Positions 49,741 through 58,307 are shown, numbered from the stretch's first letter. The stretch is DNA of 64,000 bases from Streptomyces sp. Z26 (GCF_003665095.1 NZ_RCHV01000002.1:558001-622000), one strand, 5' to 3'. Notes: a model not told the origin generated them from the letters alone. Numbers and translations: made by a program.

Positions 49741-51713
49741 GCGACCACAGCGCGGACGGCGGCGACGGCCGCGGCACCGCCCGGAAGGCGAACGGCATGA
49801 CGGACACGCACCACGGGGACGGCACCACGGACACGTACGAGGCGGACACGTACGGCGCGGACGGCGTCGCGGACGGCCGGGAGCTGCTGCCCACGGCCAC
49901 CGCCGCCCGTACCCGCGCCGTCGTACGGCGGCTGCTGCGGCCCCACCGGGCGCTGGCCTACGGCGGGTTCGCCGCGATGGTCGCGGCGACGGCGGTGGGC
50001 CTGCTCGTACAGCCCCTGCTCGGGCGGATCGTGGACGTGGTCGCGGAGGGGCGCTCCCCCGACGCGATCACGTGGCCGGTGGTGCTGCTCGTCGTGGTCG
50101 CCCTGGTCCAGGGCGGCACCACGACGCTCGGGCTGGCGCTCGTCTCACAGCTCGGGGAGACCGTACTGGCGCGGCTGCGCGAGCAGTTCGTCGACCGCGC
50201 CCTCCGACTCCCCCTGGAACGCGTCGAACGCGCGGGCGCGGGCGACCTCACGGCACGCGTCACGGGCGACGTCGCGCGCGTCGGCGAGGCCGTCCGTACG
50301 GCACTGCCCGAACTGGCCCGCTCCTTCCTCGCCATCGGGCTGACGCTGGTGGCGATGGCCGCGCTCGACTGGCGCTTCCTGGTGGCCGCGCTGCTGGCGG
50401 TGCCGATCCAGGCGTACACCGCGCGCTGGTACGTACGCCACGCCGTGCCGCTCTACGCCTCGCAGCGGATCGCCACGGGCGCCCAGCAGCAGCTGTTGCT
50501 GGACACCATCTCGGGGGCGGGCACCGTACGGGCGTTCCGGCTGGAGGAGGAGCACACGGCGCGGGTCACGGAGCGCTCGTCGGCCGCGGTGGGCCTGACG
50601 ATGCGCGGGGTGGGCCTGGTGCTGCGCTTCTACAACCAGCTGCACATCGCGGAGTTCACCGGCCTCGCGGCGGTCCTCGGCACCGGCTACGTACTGGTAC
50701 GGGACGACGCCGTGTCGATCGGCACGGCGACGGCCGCGGCGCTCTACTTCCACAGCCTCTTCACCCCGGTGAACGCCGCGCTGGTGCTGCTGGACGACGC
50801 GCAGTCCGCGACCGCCTCCCTGTCGCGCCTGATCGGTGTCGCGGACGAGGCACCGGACGACGACGCGTCGCGGGACGCCTCGCCGGGAGAGAGGGAAACG
50901 GCCGACGACACCGCGCCCGCCGTCACCGCGTCCGCCGTCACGCACGCGTACGAGCCCGGCCGCCCCGTCCTCCACTCCGTGGACCTCACCATCGGCGCCG
51001 GGGAACGCGTCGCCCTCGTCGGTCCGACCGGCGCGGGCAAGACGACGCTCGCCAAGCTCGTCGCGGGCATCCACGAACCGGACGCGGGGACCGTACGGCT
51101 GGCGCCCGGCACCCGTACGGCGCCGCGTCCGGCGGGGACGCTGCCGGTCGCCCTCGTCACGCAGGAGACCCACGTCTTCGCCGGGCCGCTCGCCGATGAC
51201 CTGCGGCTGGCCCGCCCCGACGCCGACGGCGCCGCGCTGCGCGCCGCCCTCGACACGGTGGGCGCCCTGGACTGGGCGGAGGCCCTGCCCGACGGGCTCG
51301 ACACCGTCGTCGGTGAGGGCGGCCACCGGCTCACGCCCGCGCAGGTGCAGCAACTCGCCCTGGCCCGCCTGGTGTTGGCCGACCCGCCGGTGGCCGTGCT
51401 CGACGAGGCGACCGCCGAGGCGGGCAGCACAGGCGCGCGCGCCCTGGAGCGGGCCGCCGCCCGCGCCGTGGAGGGCCGCGCCGCGCTGGTCGTCGCCCAC
51501 CGGCTGACGCAGGCCGCGACGGCGGACCGCGTCGTCGTGATGGACGGCGGGCGCATCGTGCAGGACGGTACGCACGACGCGCTGCGTGCGGCCGACGGCC
51601 CGTACGCCGAGCTGTGGGCCGCCTGGTCCGGCAGCCGCGCCGTCCCCGGCGCGTCCGACGACACCACCGGCACCACCGCGGCCGACGTCCCCGGCCCGCG
51701 CGGCACCCCCTGA
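49737..51713 (+). CDS. ABC exporter half-transporter 2 (intact Walker A/B, degenerate signature)
   Basis: A 658-residue protein with ATG at 49737, overlapping the previous stop as ATGA. A polar 65-residue leader is followed by six membrane helices and a nucleotide-binding domain with intact Walker A VALVGPTGAGKTTLAKLVAG and Walker B VAVLDEATAEAGS (catalytic Glu present). The signature LSGGQ is replaced by LTPAQVQQLALARL and the D-loop by AEAGS. With its partner it can make exactly one complete ATP site. Placed between the hydroxylase and the binding protein, it is the likely siderophore exporter. Confidence 0.88.
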   Translation: MSDHSADGGDGRGTARKANGMTDTHHGDGTTDTYEADTYGADGVADGRELLPTATAARTRAVVRRLLRPHRALAYGGFAAMVAATAVGLLVQPLLGRIVDVVAEGRSPDAITWPVVLLVVVALVQGGTTTLGLALVSQLGETVLARLREQFVDRALRLPLERVERAGAGDLTARVTGDVARVGEAVRTALPELARSFLAIGLTLVAMAALDWRFLVAALLAVPIQAYTARWYVRHAVPLYASQRIATGAQQQLLLDTISGAGTVRAFRLEEEHTARVTERSSAAVGLTMRGVGLVLRFYNQLHIAEFTGLAAVLGTGYVLVRDDAVSIGTATAAALYFHSLFTPVNAALVLLDDAQSATASLSRLIGVADEAPDDDASRDASPGERETADDTAPAVTASAVTHAYEPGRPVLHSVDLTIGAGERVALVGPTGAGKTTLAKLVAGIHEPDAGTVRLAPGTRTAPRPAGTLPVALVTQETHVFAGPLADDLRLARPDADGAALRAALDTVGALDWAEALPDGLDTVVGEGGHRLTPAQVQQLALARLVLADPPVAVLDEATAEAGSTGARALERAAARAVEGRAALVVAHRLTQAATADRVVVMDGGRIVQDGTHDALRAADGPYAELWAAWSGSRAVPGASDDTTGTTAADVPGPRGTP

Positions 51714-51766
51714 CGCCCGCCCCCCACGTACCCGACCCGCCCGCAACGACCCTGAAGGAACCCCTG

Positions 51767-52837
51767 ATGCCCCGCTCATCCAGAGGCACCCGGCTCACGG
51801 CGGCCCTCGCCGCCGTGCTGGCGCTCCTCCTCACCGCCACGGCCTGCGGCTCCGGAGACGACGCCGACTCCGGCGCGGACTCGGGCTCCGCGAAGAACTC
51901 CGCCGAGGAGGGCGCCTTCCCGGTGTCCCTGAAGCACAAGTACGGCACCACCACCGTCAAGAGCGAGCCCAGGCGGATCGTCACGGTGGGCCTCACCGAC
52001 CAGGACGCCGTACTGGCCCTCGGCAAGGTGCCCGTCGGCACGACCGAGTGGCTCGGCGCGTACGACGGCGCCGTCGGCCCCTGGGCGGCCGACAAGCTGG
52101 GCGACGCCGAGCCCCCGACCGTGCTGAAGGACACCGGCACGGGCCCGCAGGCGGAGAGGATAGCGGGGCTGCGCCCCGACCTGATCCTCGCCGTGTACGG
52201 GGGGCTGACCAAGAGCCAGTACGACACCCTGTCGAAGTTCGCGCCCGTGGTGGCGCAGCCGAAGCAGTACGAGGACTTCGGGGTGCCGTGGCAGGACCAG
52301 ACGAAGATCATCGGTAAGGCGCTGGGGCAGGAGAAGCGGGCGGCGAAGCTCGTCGACGGCGCGCAGGCGCACTTCACCGAGGCCGTGAAGGAGCACCCGG
52401 AGTTCGCGAAGAAGCAGGGCGTGATGGCCACCCCGTACGACGGGATCTTCGCCTTCGGCGACCAGGACCCGCGCTCGCGCATCCTCACCGGGCTCGGCTT
52501 CGAGGTGCCGGCGGAGCTGGAGAAGGTCATCGGCGCGGAGTTCGGTGCCAACATCAGCAAGGAACGCACCGACCTGCTCGACACCGACGCCGTCGTGTGG
52601 ATCGCCGGTGACCCGGCCAAGGACGAGGCGAAGCTGCGCAAGGACCCGCTGTACGGCGACCTGGCCGTGGCCAAGGACCGCCGCGAGGTGTACGTGGACG
52701 AGTCCAGCGACTACGGCAACTCCGTCTCGTTCGTGTCCGTGCTGAGCCTGCCGTACATGCTGGAACGCCTCGTGCCGCAGCTCGCCGCGGCCGTCGACGG
52801 CGACCCGGCGACGAAGGTGCCCGCCCCGAAGCCCTGA
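51767..52837 (+). CDS. Siderophore-binding lipoprotein (FepB/FhuD-type)
   Basis: A 356-residue protein with ATG at 51767 after AAGGAA. Lipoprotein signal with lipobox LTATAC, Cys27, followed by an Asp/Ser-rich linker. The substrate-binding domain has the family pattern PRRIVTVGLTDQDAVLALGKVPVGTTEWLG, GLRPDLILAVYGGLTKSQYDTLSKFAPVVA, and a C-terminal VYVDESSDYGNSVSFVSVLSLPYMLERLVP. It captures the ferric siderophore outside the membrane for the FecCD/ATPase importer encoded on the other side of the formyltransferase. Last gene of the hydroxylase-exporter operon, followed by a strong hairpin. Confidence 0.92.
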   Translation: MPRSSRGTRLTAALAAVLALLLTATACGSGDDADSGADSGSAKNSAEEGAFPVSLKHKYGTTTVKSEPRRIVTVGLTDQDAVLALGKVPVGTTEWLGAYDGAVGPWAADKLGDAEPPTVLKDTGTGPQAERIAGLRPDLILAVYGGLTKSQYDTLSKFAPVVAQPKQYEDFGVPWQDQTKIIGKALGQEKRAAKLVDGAQAHFTEAVKEHPEFAKKQGVMATPYDGIFAFGDQDPRSRILTGLGFEVPAELEKVIGAEFGANISKERTDLLDTDAVVWIAGDPAKDEAKLRKDPLYGDLAVAKDRREVYVDESSDYGNSVSFVSVLSLPYMLERLVPQLAAAVDGDPATKVPAPKP

Positions 52838-52890
52838 CGGGCGGCCGACAGGCACGCGCCACGCACGCGCACGCGCAGACGCCACGCACA

Positions 52891-52921
52891 CGGGCGCCCG
52901 GGTCACGGACCCGGGCGCCCG
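52891..52921. terminator. Strong hairpin terminator, end of siderophore locus
   Basis: A perfect 14 bp stem (52891-52904 with 52908-52921; inner arm GGGCGCCCGGGTC) with a 3-base ACG loop lies 54 bp after the lipoprotein stop and 38 bp before the convergent TetR stop. It probably acts in both directions. Confidence 0.8.
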
Positions 52922-52958
52922 CTCGCGTCACCGGCCGCCCGCTGCGTGGAGCGGTGGC

Positions 52959-53729
52959 TCAGTCCTCCCGTTCCGGGTCCGGGGTCGGCGGCGCCGACGG
53001 TGCCGTGGCCGTCGCCCCGTGGTGGCGCAGGAAGGAGTCGACGAGGAAGTCGGTGAAGTCGCCGTCGACGGGCTCGCCGGTGACCAGCACGCGGTAGTAC
53101 AGGGGGCCGACGAGCCGGTCCGACTCGGCCTCCAGGTCGAGTCCCGGCGGCAACTGCCCCCTGCGCACGGCCCGTTCCAGCGGCAGACGGTCCCGCTCGC
53201 GCTGCGCCTCGACATGGCGGGCGCGGAAGTCGCGGGCGAACGCCGGGTCGTGCTGCGCCTGGGCGATCAGCGCCCGGAACACCGCCCCGGCGTCGGAGCG
53301 TTCGAGGAACCAGACCAGCCCGTGCAGGCAGGCGCGCAGGTCCTCACCGACGTCGCCGAGGTCGGGCGGCGCCATGTCCTCGGCCACGTCCTGGAGGAAG
53401 GCGTCCACGAGGACGTCGGTCTTCGTGCTCCACCAGCGGTAGACGGTCTGCTTGGCGACCCCGGCCCGGGTGGCGATGCCCTCCATCGTGACGCCCGCGA
53501 AGCCCTTCTCGACGAGCAGGTCGTCGGCCGCGCGCAGTACCGCCGTACGCGCCTCCTCACTGCGGCCGTGCCGGTTGCCGTGGTGCCGCTTCGCCGGGCG
53601 GACCGCGAAGCCGTCCACGATGACGCCGTCGCCGGTCCTGTCCCCGGTGCCGTCCGCCGCGTCGTCGCCGGAACCGCCGCCGGAACCCTTCTCCGCACCG
53701 CTCCCGGCCACCGCCTTGCTGCGTGCCAT
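52959..53729 (-). CDS. TetR-family transcriptional regulator (AcrR-like)
   Basis: A 256-residue protein with ATG at 53729 after GGAGG. A Gly/Asp-rich leader of about 40 residues precedes the HTH: TAVLRAADDLLVEKGFAGVTMEGIATRAGVAKQTVYRWWSTKTDVLVDAF region (residues ~62-112; recognition segment AGVAKQTVYRWWSTKTDVL). The C-terminal domain is of the TetR_C type with the ARHVEAQRERDRLPLERAVRRGQLP segment. It is divergent from the O-methyltransferase gene with a dyad between the starts, so it probably represses both genes. Confidence 0.9.
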   Translation of the reverse strand: MARSKAVAGSGAEKGSGGGSGDDAADGTGDRTGDGVIVDGFAVRPAKRHHGNRHGRSEEARTAVLRAADDLLVEKGFAGVTMEGIATRAGVAKQTVYRWWSTKTDVLVDAFLQDVAEDMAPPDLGDVGEDLRACLHGLVWFLERSDAGAVFRALIAQAQHDPAFARDFRARHVEAQRERDRLPLERAVRRGQLPPGLDLEAESDRLVGPLYYRVLVTGEPVDGDFTDFLVDSFLRHHGATATAPSAPPTPDPERED

Positions 53730-53799
53730 GTCGCCTCCCGCGCCGAGGATAACGGCCGGGCGCGGAGCCCTGATCGGAGTGGACGGCACGCCTAGACAA

Positions 53800-53815
53800 G
53801 ACGCAACGTCGCGTC
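53800..53815. promoter_or_regulatory. Dyad operator between TetR and methyltransferase genes
   Basis: GACGCAACGTCGCGTC is a palindrome apart from one mismatched pair, lying 13 bp before the methyltransferase ATG and about 70 bp from the TetR start. It is a good candidate for the TetR operator; binding there would block the methyltransferase promoter. Confidence 0.55.
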
Positions 53816-53827
53816 TACTCTGGATCC

Positions 53828-54502
53828 ATGACTTTCTCCCACACCCTCAGCGACCCCCGGGTCGAGACCGCCCTGACCCGGATGTTCGAGCTGGCGGAGC
53901 AGGACGACGCGGCCATGGCGCGCGCGGCGGCCCAACTGCCCGGCGGACTGATCCCGTTGACCCCACGACTGACCCCGCAGGAGTACGCGGACGCGGCGGC
54001 GGAGATCTACATGCCGGTCTCCGCCGCGGGCGGACGGCTGCTCTACAGCCTGGTCCGGGCCGTGCGACCCACCACGGTCGTCGAGTTCGGCACGTCGTTC
54101 GGGATATCGACGCTGCATCTGGCGGCGGCGGTGCGGGACAACGGCGCGGGGCACGTGGTCACGACGGAGCTGAGCGAGGAGAAGACGGCGGCGGCCCGCC
54201 GGACCTTCACCGAAACCGGCCTGGACGACGTGATCACGGTGCTGCGCGGGGACGCGCGGGAGACCCTGGCGGGGATCGAGGGGCCGGTGGGCCTGGTGCT
54301 CCTGGACGGCTGGAAGGACCTGTGCCTGCCCGTGCTGCGGCTGCTCGAACCGCATCTGCCGCCCGGCGCGCTCGTGGTGGCGGACGACGTGGACCAGGAG
54401 GCGCTGCGGCCGTATCTAGAGTACGTACGGGACAGGTCCCACGGATACGAGAGCGTGACCTTCCCCGTGGAGGACGGCATGGAGATCAGCACCCGGCTCT
54501 GA
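53828..54502 (+). CDS. Class I SAM-dependent O-methyltransferase
   Basis: A 224-residue protein with ATG at 53828. The SAM-binding motif I is VVEFGTSFGISTLHLAAAV (residues ~83-101), followed by HVVTTELSEEKTAAARRTF (acidic residue for ribose) and VGLVLLDGWKDLCLPVLRLLEPHLPPGALVVADDVD. This is the catechol-O-methyltransferase-like family 3 pattern (EYMPVSAAGGRLL-type N-terminus). Substrate unknown. It is paired with a divergent TetR. The stop codon TGA forms the loop of a perfect 8 bp hairpin. Confidence 0.88.
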   Translation: MTFSHTLSDPRVETALTRMFELAEQDDAAMARAAAQLPGGLIPLTPRLTPQEYADAAAEIYMPVSAAGGRLLYSLVRAVRPTTVVEFGTSFGISTLHLAAAVRDNGAGHVVTTELSEEKTAAARRTFTETGLDDVITVLRGDARETLAGIEGPVGLVLLDGWKDLCLPVLRLLEPHLPPGALVVADDVDQEALRPYLEYVRDRSHGYESVTFPVEDGMEISTRL

Positions 54503-54510
54503 GAGCCGGG
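54492..54510 (+). terminator. Hairpin with the methyltransferase stop codon as its loop
   Basis: CCCGGCTC (54492-54499) and GAGCCGGG (54503-54510) pair perfectly around the in-frame stop TGA. It likely works as a terminator or mRNA 3' end stabiliser between the convergent methyltransferase and Xre genes. Confidence 0.5.
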
Positions 54511-54627
54511 GCGCGAGGACGGCGGCCCCGGGTCGGGGCCCGGAGAGGAGGCGTACGGAGGCGGTGCGCGTACGGGTGGGGCGGTGCGCGTACGGGCGGC
54601 AGACGGCGGCCGGCGTGGGGCCTCGGG

Positions 54628-55479
54628 TCAGCCGGGCACGTCCATGCGCTGCGTGCCCAGCACCGACAGCAGCCGCAGGGCGTCCTCCGAGGGTGACCCC
54701 GGATCGGCGGTGTAGACGACGACCCGCTGGTCGCGGTCGGCTATGTCCAGCACGTCGCAGTTCACGGCGACCGTGCCGACCAGGGGGTGCCGGAAGGTCT
54801 TGCACAGGGTGGGCTCGGCACACACCTCGTGCGCGGCCCACAGCGCGTCGAACTCCTCGCTCCCCACACGGAGTTCGGCGACCAGCCCGGTCACCTCGGG
54901 ATCGTCCGGATAGCGCGCCGCGACCGCACGCAGGTCCCGTACCACCGAGCGCTTGAACTCCTCCCCGTCCGACACCCCGTACAGCAGCCGCCCCTCGGGG
55001 TGCGGGCCGAGGAAGGCACGGCGGGCCAGGTTCCGGTCGCGGCGGGACAGCGCGGAGAAGTCCTCCATGAGCGCCGCGGCGAGCGCGTTCCAGGCGATCA
55101 CCTCGTACGTGGCGGAGGTCACGAACGCCGCCGCGTACGGCAGCCGGTGCAGCAGGTCGGCGATGCTGCGCCGCACCTCCCGCGAGGGCCCGCCGCGCGG
55201 CCCCGGCGGGACACCGGCGAGGTGGTGGAGGTGTCCGCGTTCGGCGTCGGAGAGGCGCAGGGCGCGGGCGAGGCCCGACAGCACCTCGCGGGACGGACGC
55301 GGGGCGCGCGCCTGCTCCAGCCGCGTCAGGTACTCGGTGGAGATGAACGCCAACTGCGCCACCTCCTCCCGGCGCAGCCCCGGGGTACGGCGGCGCACCC
55401 CGGCGGGCAGCCCCACCTCGGCGGGGGTGATCCGTTCGCGTCTGCCGCGCAGGAAGTCCGCCAGCTCTCGTCTGTCCAC
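54628..55479 (-). CDS. Xre-family regulator with MmyB-like ligand domain
   Basis: A 283-residue protein with GTG at 55479. N-terminal HTH_31/Xre domain: ELADFLRGRRERITPAEVGLPAGVRRRTPGLRREEVAQLAFISTEYLTRLEQARAPRPS region (residues ~4-60), the standard start of Streptomyces MmyB-like regulators. The rest is the MmyB ligand-binding domain, with AFVTSATYEVIAWNALAAALMEDF and the C-terminal TFRHPLVGTVAVNCDVLDIADRDQRVVVYTADPGSPSEDALRLL. These regulators usually act on a divergent oxidoreductase gene; here the neighbour is an SDR. Confidence 0.92.
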   Translation of the reverse strand: MDRRELADFLRGRRERITPAEVGLPAGVRRRTPGLRREEVAQLAFISTEYLTRLEQARAPRPSREVLSGLARALRLSDAERGHLHHLAGVPPGPRGGPSREVRRSIADLLHRLPYAAAFVTSATYEVIAWNALAAALMEDFSALSRRDRNLARRAFLGPHPEGRLLYGVSDGEEFKRSVVRDLRAVAARYPDDPEVTGLVAELRVGSEEFDALWAAHEVCAEPTLCKTFRHPLVGTVAVNCDVLDIADRDQRVVVYTADPGSPSEDALRLLSVLGTQRMDVPG

Positions 55480-55511
55480 GCGTCCAGTGTGCGCGGCGGC
55501 CGGGGCCCCAA

Positions 55512-55532
55512 CCAGGTACAGCCGGTGCCTGG
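55512..55532. promoter_or_regulatory. Operator-like dyad between Xre and SDR genes
   Basis: CCAGGTAC and GTGCCTGG arms (55512-55532, 21 bp in all) form an imperfect palindrome 33 bp before each start. The location and shape suit autoregulation by the Xre/MmyB protein and control of the SDR gene. Confidence 0.5.
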
Positions 55533-55565
55533 CTGGGCGCCGGGCCCGGCCACAGGCTCGACGGC

Positions 55566-56513
55566 ATGGACCCCACACACCGACCGGACACCGGCTCCGG
55601 CACGCCGGCCCCCGGCACCGACCCGACCCGTACTCCCGCCACCGCCACCACCGGAACGGAGTCCCCCGTCATCTCCACCACCGCGGCCACCGGCGCCCCC
55701 GACCACACCACCGGCGTCCACCCCGACCCCCGCACCGCTCCCCACGCTCCCGGCACCGGTCTGCTCGCCGGGAAGGCGGCCTTCGTCAGCGGCGCCGGAC
55801 GCGGCATCGGCGCCGCCGCCGCCCGCCTGTTCGCGCGGGACAGCGCCCGGGTGCTGCTGGCGGCCCGTACGGAGAGGCAACTCGCCTCCGTCACCGAGGA
55901 GATCCGCGCCGAGGGCGGCACCGCGCACCACGTGGTGTGCGACCTGGACGACCCGGCGAGCGTGCGCGCGGCCGTCGGGCGGACCGTGGAGCTGTACGGA
56001 CGGCTCGACGTCGCCTTCAACAACGGCGCGACGAACGCGCCCCCGGGCCCGATGGACCAGACGCCGGAGGAGGACTTCGACCGCCTGTACTCGGTGAACC
56101 TCAAGAGCGTCTGGATCGCGATGACCGCCCAGGTCGAGGCGATCCGCGCGACCGCCGGGACCGGCGCCGTCGTCAACAACTCCAGCGTGGGCAGCCTCCG
56201 GGCCAACCCGCACCTGCCCGCGTACGGCGCCATGAAGCGCGCGGTCAACAGCCTCACCGAGTCCGCCGCCGCCACCTACGGCCCGGAGGGCATCCGCGTC
56301 AACGCGGTCGCCCCCGGCACCACCCTGACCGAGATGATCCGCGACTGGGAGGAGGCGTCGCCGGGCGTCATCGAGCGGCTCAACGCCGGTACGCCGCTGG
56401 GCCGTTCCGCCGAACCCGACGAGATAGCGCAGGCCGCCGCCTGGCTGCTGAGCGACCGCGCCTCGTACGTCACCGGCGTCGTCCTGCGGGTGGACGGCGG
56501 CGCCCTGTCCTGA
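55566..56513 (+). CDS. Short-chain dehydrogenase/reductase with N-terminal extension
   Basis: A 315-residue protein. Residues from about 66 on are a classical SDR: LLAGKAAFVSGAGRGIGAAAARLFA (TGxxxGxG variant SGAGRGIG), DVAFNNGATNAP (NNAG variant NNGA), VVNNSSVGSL (catalytic Ser), YGAMK (YxxxK), and VAPGTTLTEM. About 65 Pro/Thr/Ala-rich residues precede it, with no predicted function; a later start is possible but no better ribosome site was found. NAD(P)-dependent oxidation or reduction of an unknown alcohol or ketone, probably controlled by the divergent Xre/MmyB protein. Confidence 0.88.
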   Translation: MDPTHRPDTGSGTPAPGTDPTRTPATATTGTESPVISTTAATGAPDHTTGVHPDPRTAPHAPGTGLLAGKAAFVSGAGRGIGAAAARLFARDSARVLLAARTERQLASVTEEIRAEGGTAHHVVCDLDDPASVRAAVGRTVELYGRLDVAFNNGATNAPPGPMDQTPEEDFDRLYSVNLKSVWIAMTAQVEAIRATAGTGAVVNNSSVGSLRANPHLPAYGAMKRAVNSLTESAAATYGPEGIRVNAVAPGTTLTEMIRDWEEASPGVIERLNAGTPLGRSAEPDEIAQAAAWLLSDRASYVTGVVLRVDGGALS

Positions 56514-56879
56514 CCCCGCCGGGCCAGGGACGGGGCCGGGCCGGGGGCGGAACGGGCAGCCCCCGAGAAGGGGTGGGCGAGGCAGAAGGCGGCGCGCGGT
56601 CACGCGGTCACGCGCGGTCGTTCAGGGGCCGAACGCCGTCTCCCCCGCCCGTGGTCGGGTCGCGGTGTCCGGGGGACACGCACCCGCGTGCGGGTTCCCC
56701 GGGTGCGGACGCGCACTTCGGTGAGTGCTCGCATATGTCGGACGGACTCCGACTTATGAAGCATTCCTCATGACGAGAGCGCTCTCATGCACAAGTCTTG
56801 ACGCCACTTCAGCCTTTGGCCAATGTAGTCGCACACAAGCGCCCCCACCTCCGTGTTTCCCCACACAACTGGAGATCCC
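56514..56879 (+). promoter_or_regulatory. Intergenic promoter region of the GH64 gene
   Basis: There is no gene. It contains a possible promoter (TTGACG at 56798-56803, 17 bases, CAATGT at 56821-56826), a LacI-type palindrome at 56775-56786 just upstream, and a GGAG ribosome site before the GTG at 56880. Confidence 0.5.
56775..56786. promoter_or_regulatory. LacI-family-type operator (GAGAGCGCTCTC)
   Basis: A perfect 12 bp palindrome with central CG and the GAGCGCTC core seen in sugar-responsive LacI-family operators of Streptomyces (CebR/BglR type GGGAGCGCTCCC). It is 12 bp upstream of the candidate -35 of a beta-glucanase gene, so control by a beta-glucan or oligosaccharide-sensing repressor is likely. 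No LacI-family gene lies in the window. Confidence 0.6.
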
Positions 56880-58106
56880 GTGATATCGCGCAGATTGTTC
56901 CTGACAGCGACTGCCGGTGCCGCGACCGCCGCCACCTACCCCGCCTGGGGCAGCGTGCTCAGCCCCCACGCCCAGGCGGCCCCCGACACCTGTGAACTCG
57001 CCCTGGCGAACAAGTCGCTGGGCGGCACGGTGCACGCGTACGTCACCGGCCACGAGCAGGGCACCGACCGTTGGGTGCTGCTCAAGGTGGACGGCAGCGT
57101 CTACCGCCCCGAGTCCCCCTCCGCGCCGCAGACCCCGCTGCCGGTCGACTGCGCGATCCCGCTGCGCGGCCCCGGTGAGGACCCGGTCGTCGTGACGCTG
57201 CCGCAGATGTACGGCGCCCGCGTCTACTTCGTGCGCGACGACAAGCTCGACTTCTACCTCAACCCCGGCCCGTCGCTGGTGGAGCCCGCCTTCGCCACGA
57301 AGGAGGACCCGAACTACGGCCGCACGTGGTCGTTCTGCGAGTTCACCTTCAACCCGCAGCAGCTGTACTCCAACATCAGCTACGTGGACCTGGTGACGGC
57401 GCTGCCCATCGGCATCCGGCTGGAGGGCGACGGCACCCACGACGTGGCGCCGATGCCCGAGGGCGCCGTCGAGAAGATCGCCTCCGACCTCGCGGCGCAG
57501 ACGGCGAAGGACGGTCAGCCGTGGGACCAGCTGGTCATCCGCGGCGACGGCGGCAAGGTGCTGCGCGTGATCTCCCCGCAGAACCTGATGGCCCCCTACT
57601 TCGACCGCCCGAACGAGATGCCCTTCCGCGACCTGTGGAACGGCTACATCGACCAGGTGTGGGACAAGTACCGCTCCACGGACCTGCGGATCGACCTCCA
57701 GGGCGGGCGCGGCGTGCGGGTCGGCCGGGTCAACGGCGACACCCTCACCTTCGACGGCGGCCACACCTTCTCGAAGCCCACCTCGAAGGACATCTTCACC
57801 TGCAACCACGGCCCGTTCACGAACAACCCGGGCGACTCGGACGACAAGAAGGGCCTCCTGGCGCGCCTCGCCGCGGGCTTCAACCGCAGCATCATGCTCA
57901 GCCACCCCGACCAGCCCAACGGCACCACGGCGGGCGACTACTACAAGGACGCGACGACCAACCACTGGTCCCGCATCGTCCACGCCAACTCGCCGATCGG
58001 GTACGCCTTCCCGTACGACGACGTGCGCCCGGAGGGCGAGCCGGACGTGTCGGGTGCCGCGCACGACGGCAACCCGCGGCGCTTCACGGTGGCGGTCGGC
58101 TCCTGA
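56880..58106 (+). CDS. Secreted GH64 beta-1,3-glucanase (laminaripentaose-producing type)
   Basis: A 408-residue protein with GTG at 56880 after GGAG. The twin-arginine signal SRRLFLTATAGAATAATYPAWG ends near AQAA, so Tat export is expected. The mature part begins with CELALANKSLGGTVHAYVTGHEQG and contains VYFVRDDKLDFYLNPGPSLVEPAF, FCEFTFNPQQLYSNISYVDLVTALPIGIRLEG, IDQVWDKYR and FTCNHGPF, the pattern of GH64/thaumatin-like beta-1,3-glucanases. These cleave laminarin and fungal wall glucan. Catalytic acids are probably the Glu in FCEFTF and the Asp in SYVDLV, by family position. A hairpin follows the stop. Confidence 0.88.
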   Translation: MISRRLFLTATAGAATAATYPAWGSVLSPHAQAAPDTCELALANKSLGGTVHAYVTGHEQGTDRWVLLKVDGSVYRPESPSAPQTPLPVDCAIPLRGPGEDPVVVTLPQMYGARVYFVRDDKLDFYLNPGPSLVEPAFATKEDPNYGRTWSFCEFTFNPQQLYSNISYVDLVTALPIGIRLEGDGTHDVAPMPEGAVEKIASDLAAQTAKDGQPWDQLVIRGDGGKVLRVISPQNLMAPYFDRPNEMPFRDLWNGYIDQVWDKYRSTDLRIDLQGGRGVRVGRVNGDTLTFDGGHTFSKPTSKDIFTCNHGPFTNNPGDSDDKKGLLARLAAGFNRSIMLSHPDQPNGTTAGDYYKDATTNHWSRIVHANSPIGYAFPYDDVRPEGEPDVSGAAHDGNPRRFTVAVGS

Positions 58107-58133
58107 CCGGCAGCCCCGGCCCGGGGCACGCGT

Positions 58134-58154
58134 CCGGAGGTCCGCGACCTCCGG
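58134..58154 (+). terminator. Hairpin terminator after the glucanase gene
   Basis: CCGGAGGTC (58134-58142) and GACCTCCGG (58146-58154) form a perfect 9 bp stem with a 3-base loop, 28 bp after the glucanase stop codon. Confidence 0.65.
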
Positions 58155-58262
58155 TGAGCGGCCTGGGGTGAGCGGCCCGCGGCCGGGGCGTACGGAGGTT
58201 CCGGTTCACGGGAGGTGAGGCGCCCGTCGCGCGGCGGAGGTTCGGGGGACGCCCACACCCAC

Positions 58263-58307
58263 GGTGCGGGGGATCGCCGGTGGCACACACCGGCGGTCCC
58301 CCGCACC
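58263..58307. repeat. Long hairpin, 20 bp stem
   Basis: Bases 58263-58282 (GGTGCGGGGGATCGCCGGTG) pair with 58288-58307 at 19 of 20 positions, the exception being a G-T pair, around the loop GCACA. Far longer than a usual terminator stem. Confidence 0.7.

Noticed and set aside
54558..54601. Two 18-20 bp GCGGTGCGCGTACGGG repeats between the methyltransferase and Xre genes
   Set aside because: Short, GC-rich and made of words common across the window; no clear site or element.
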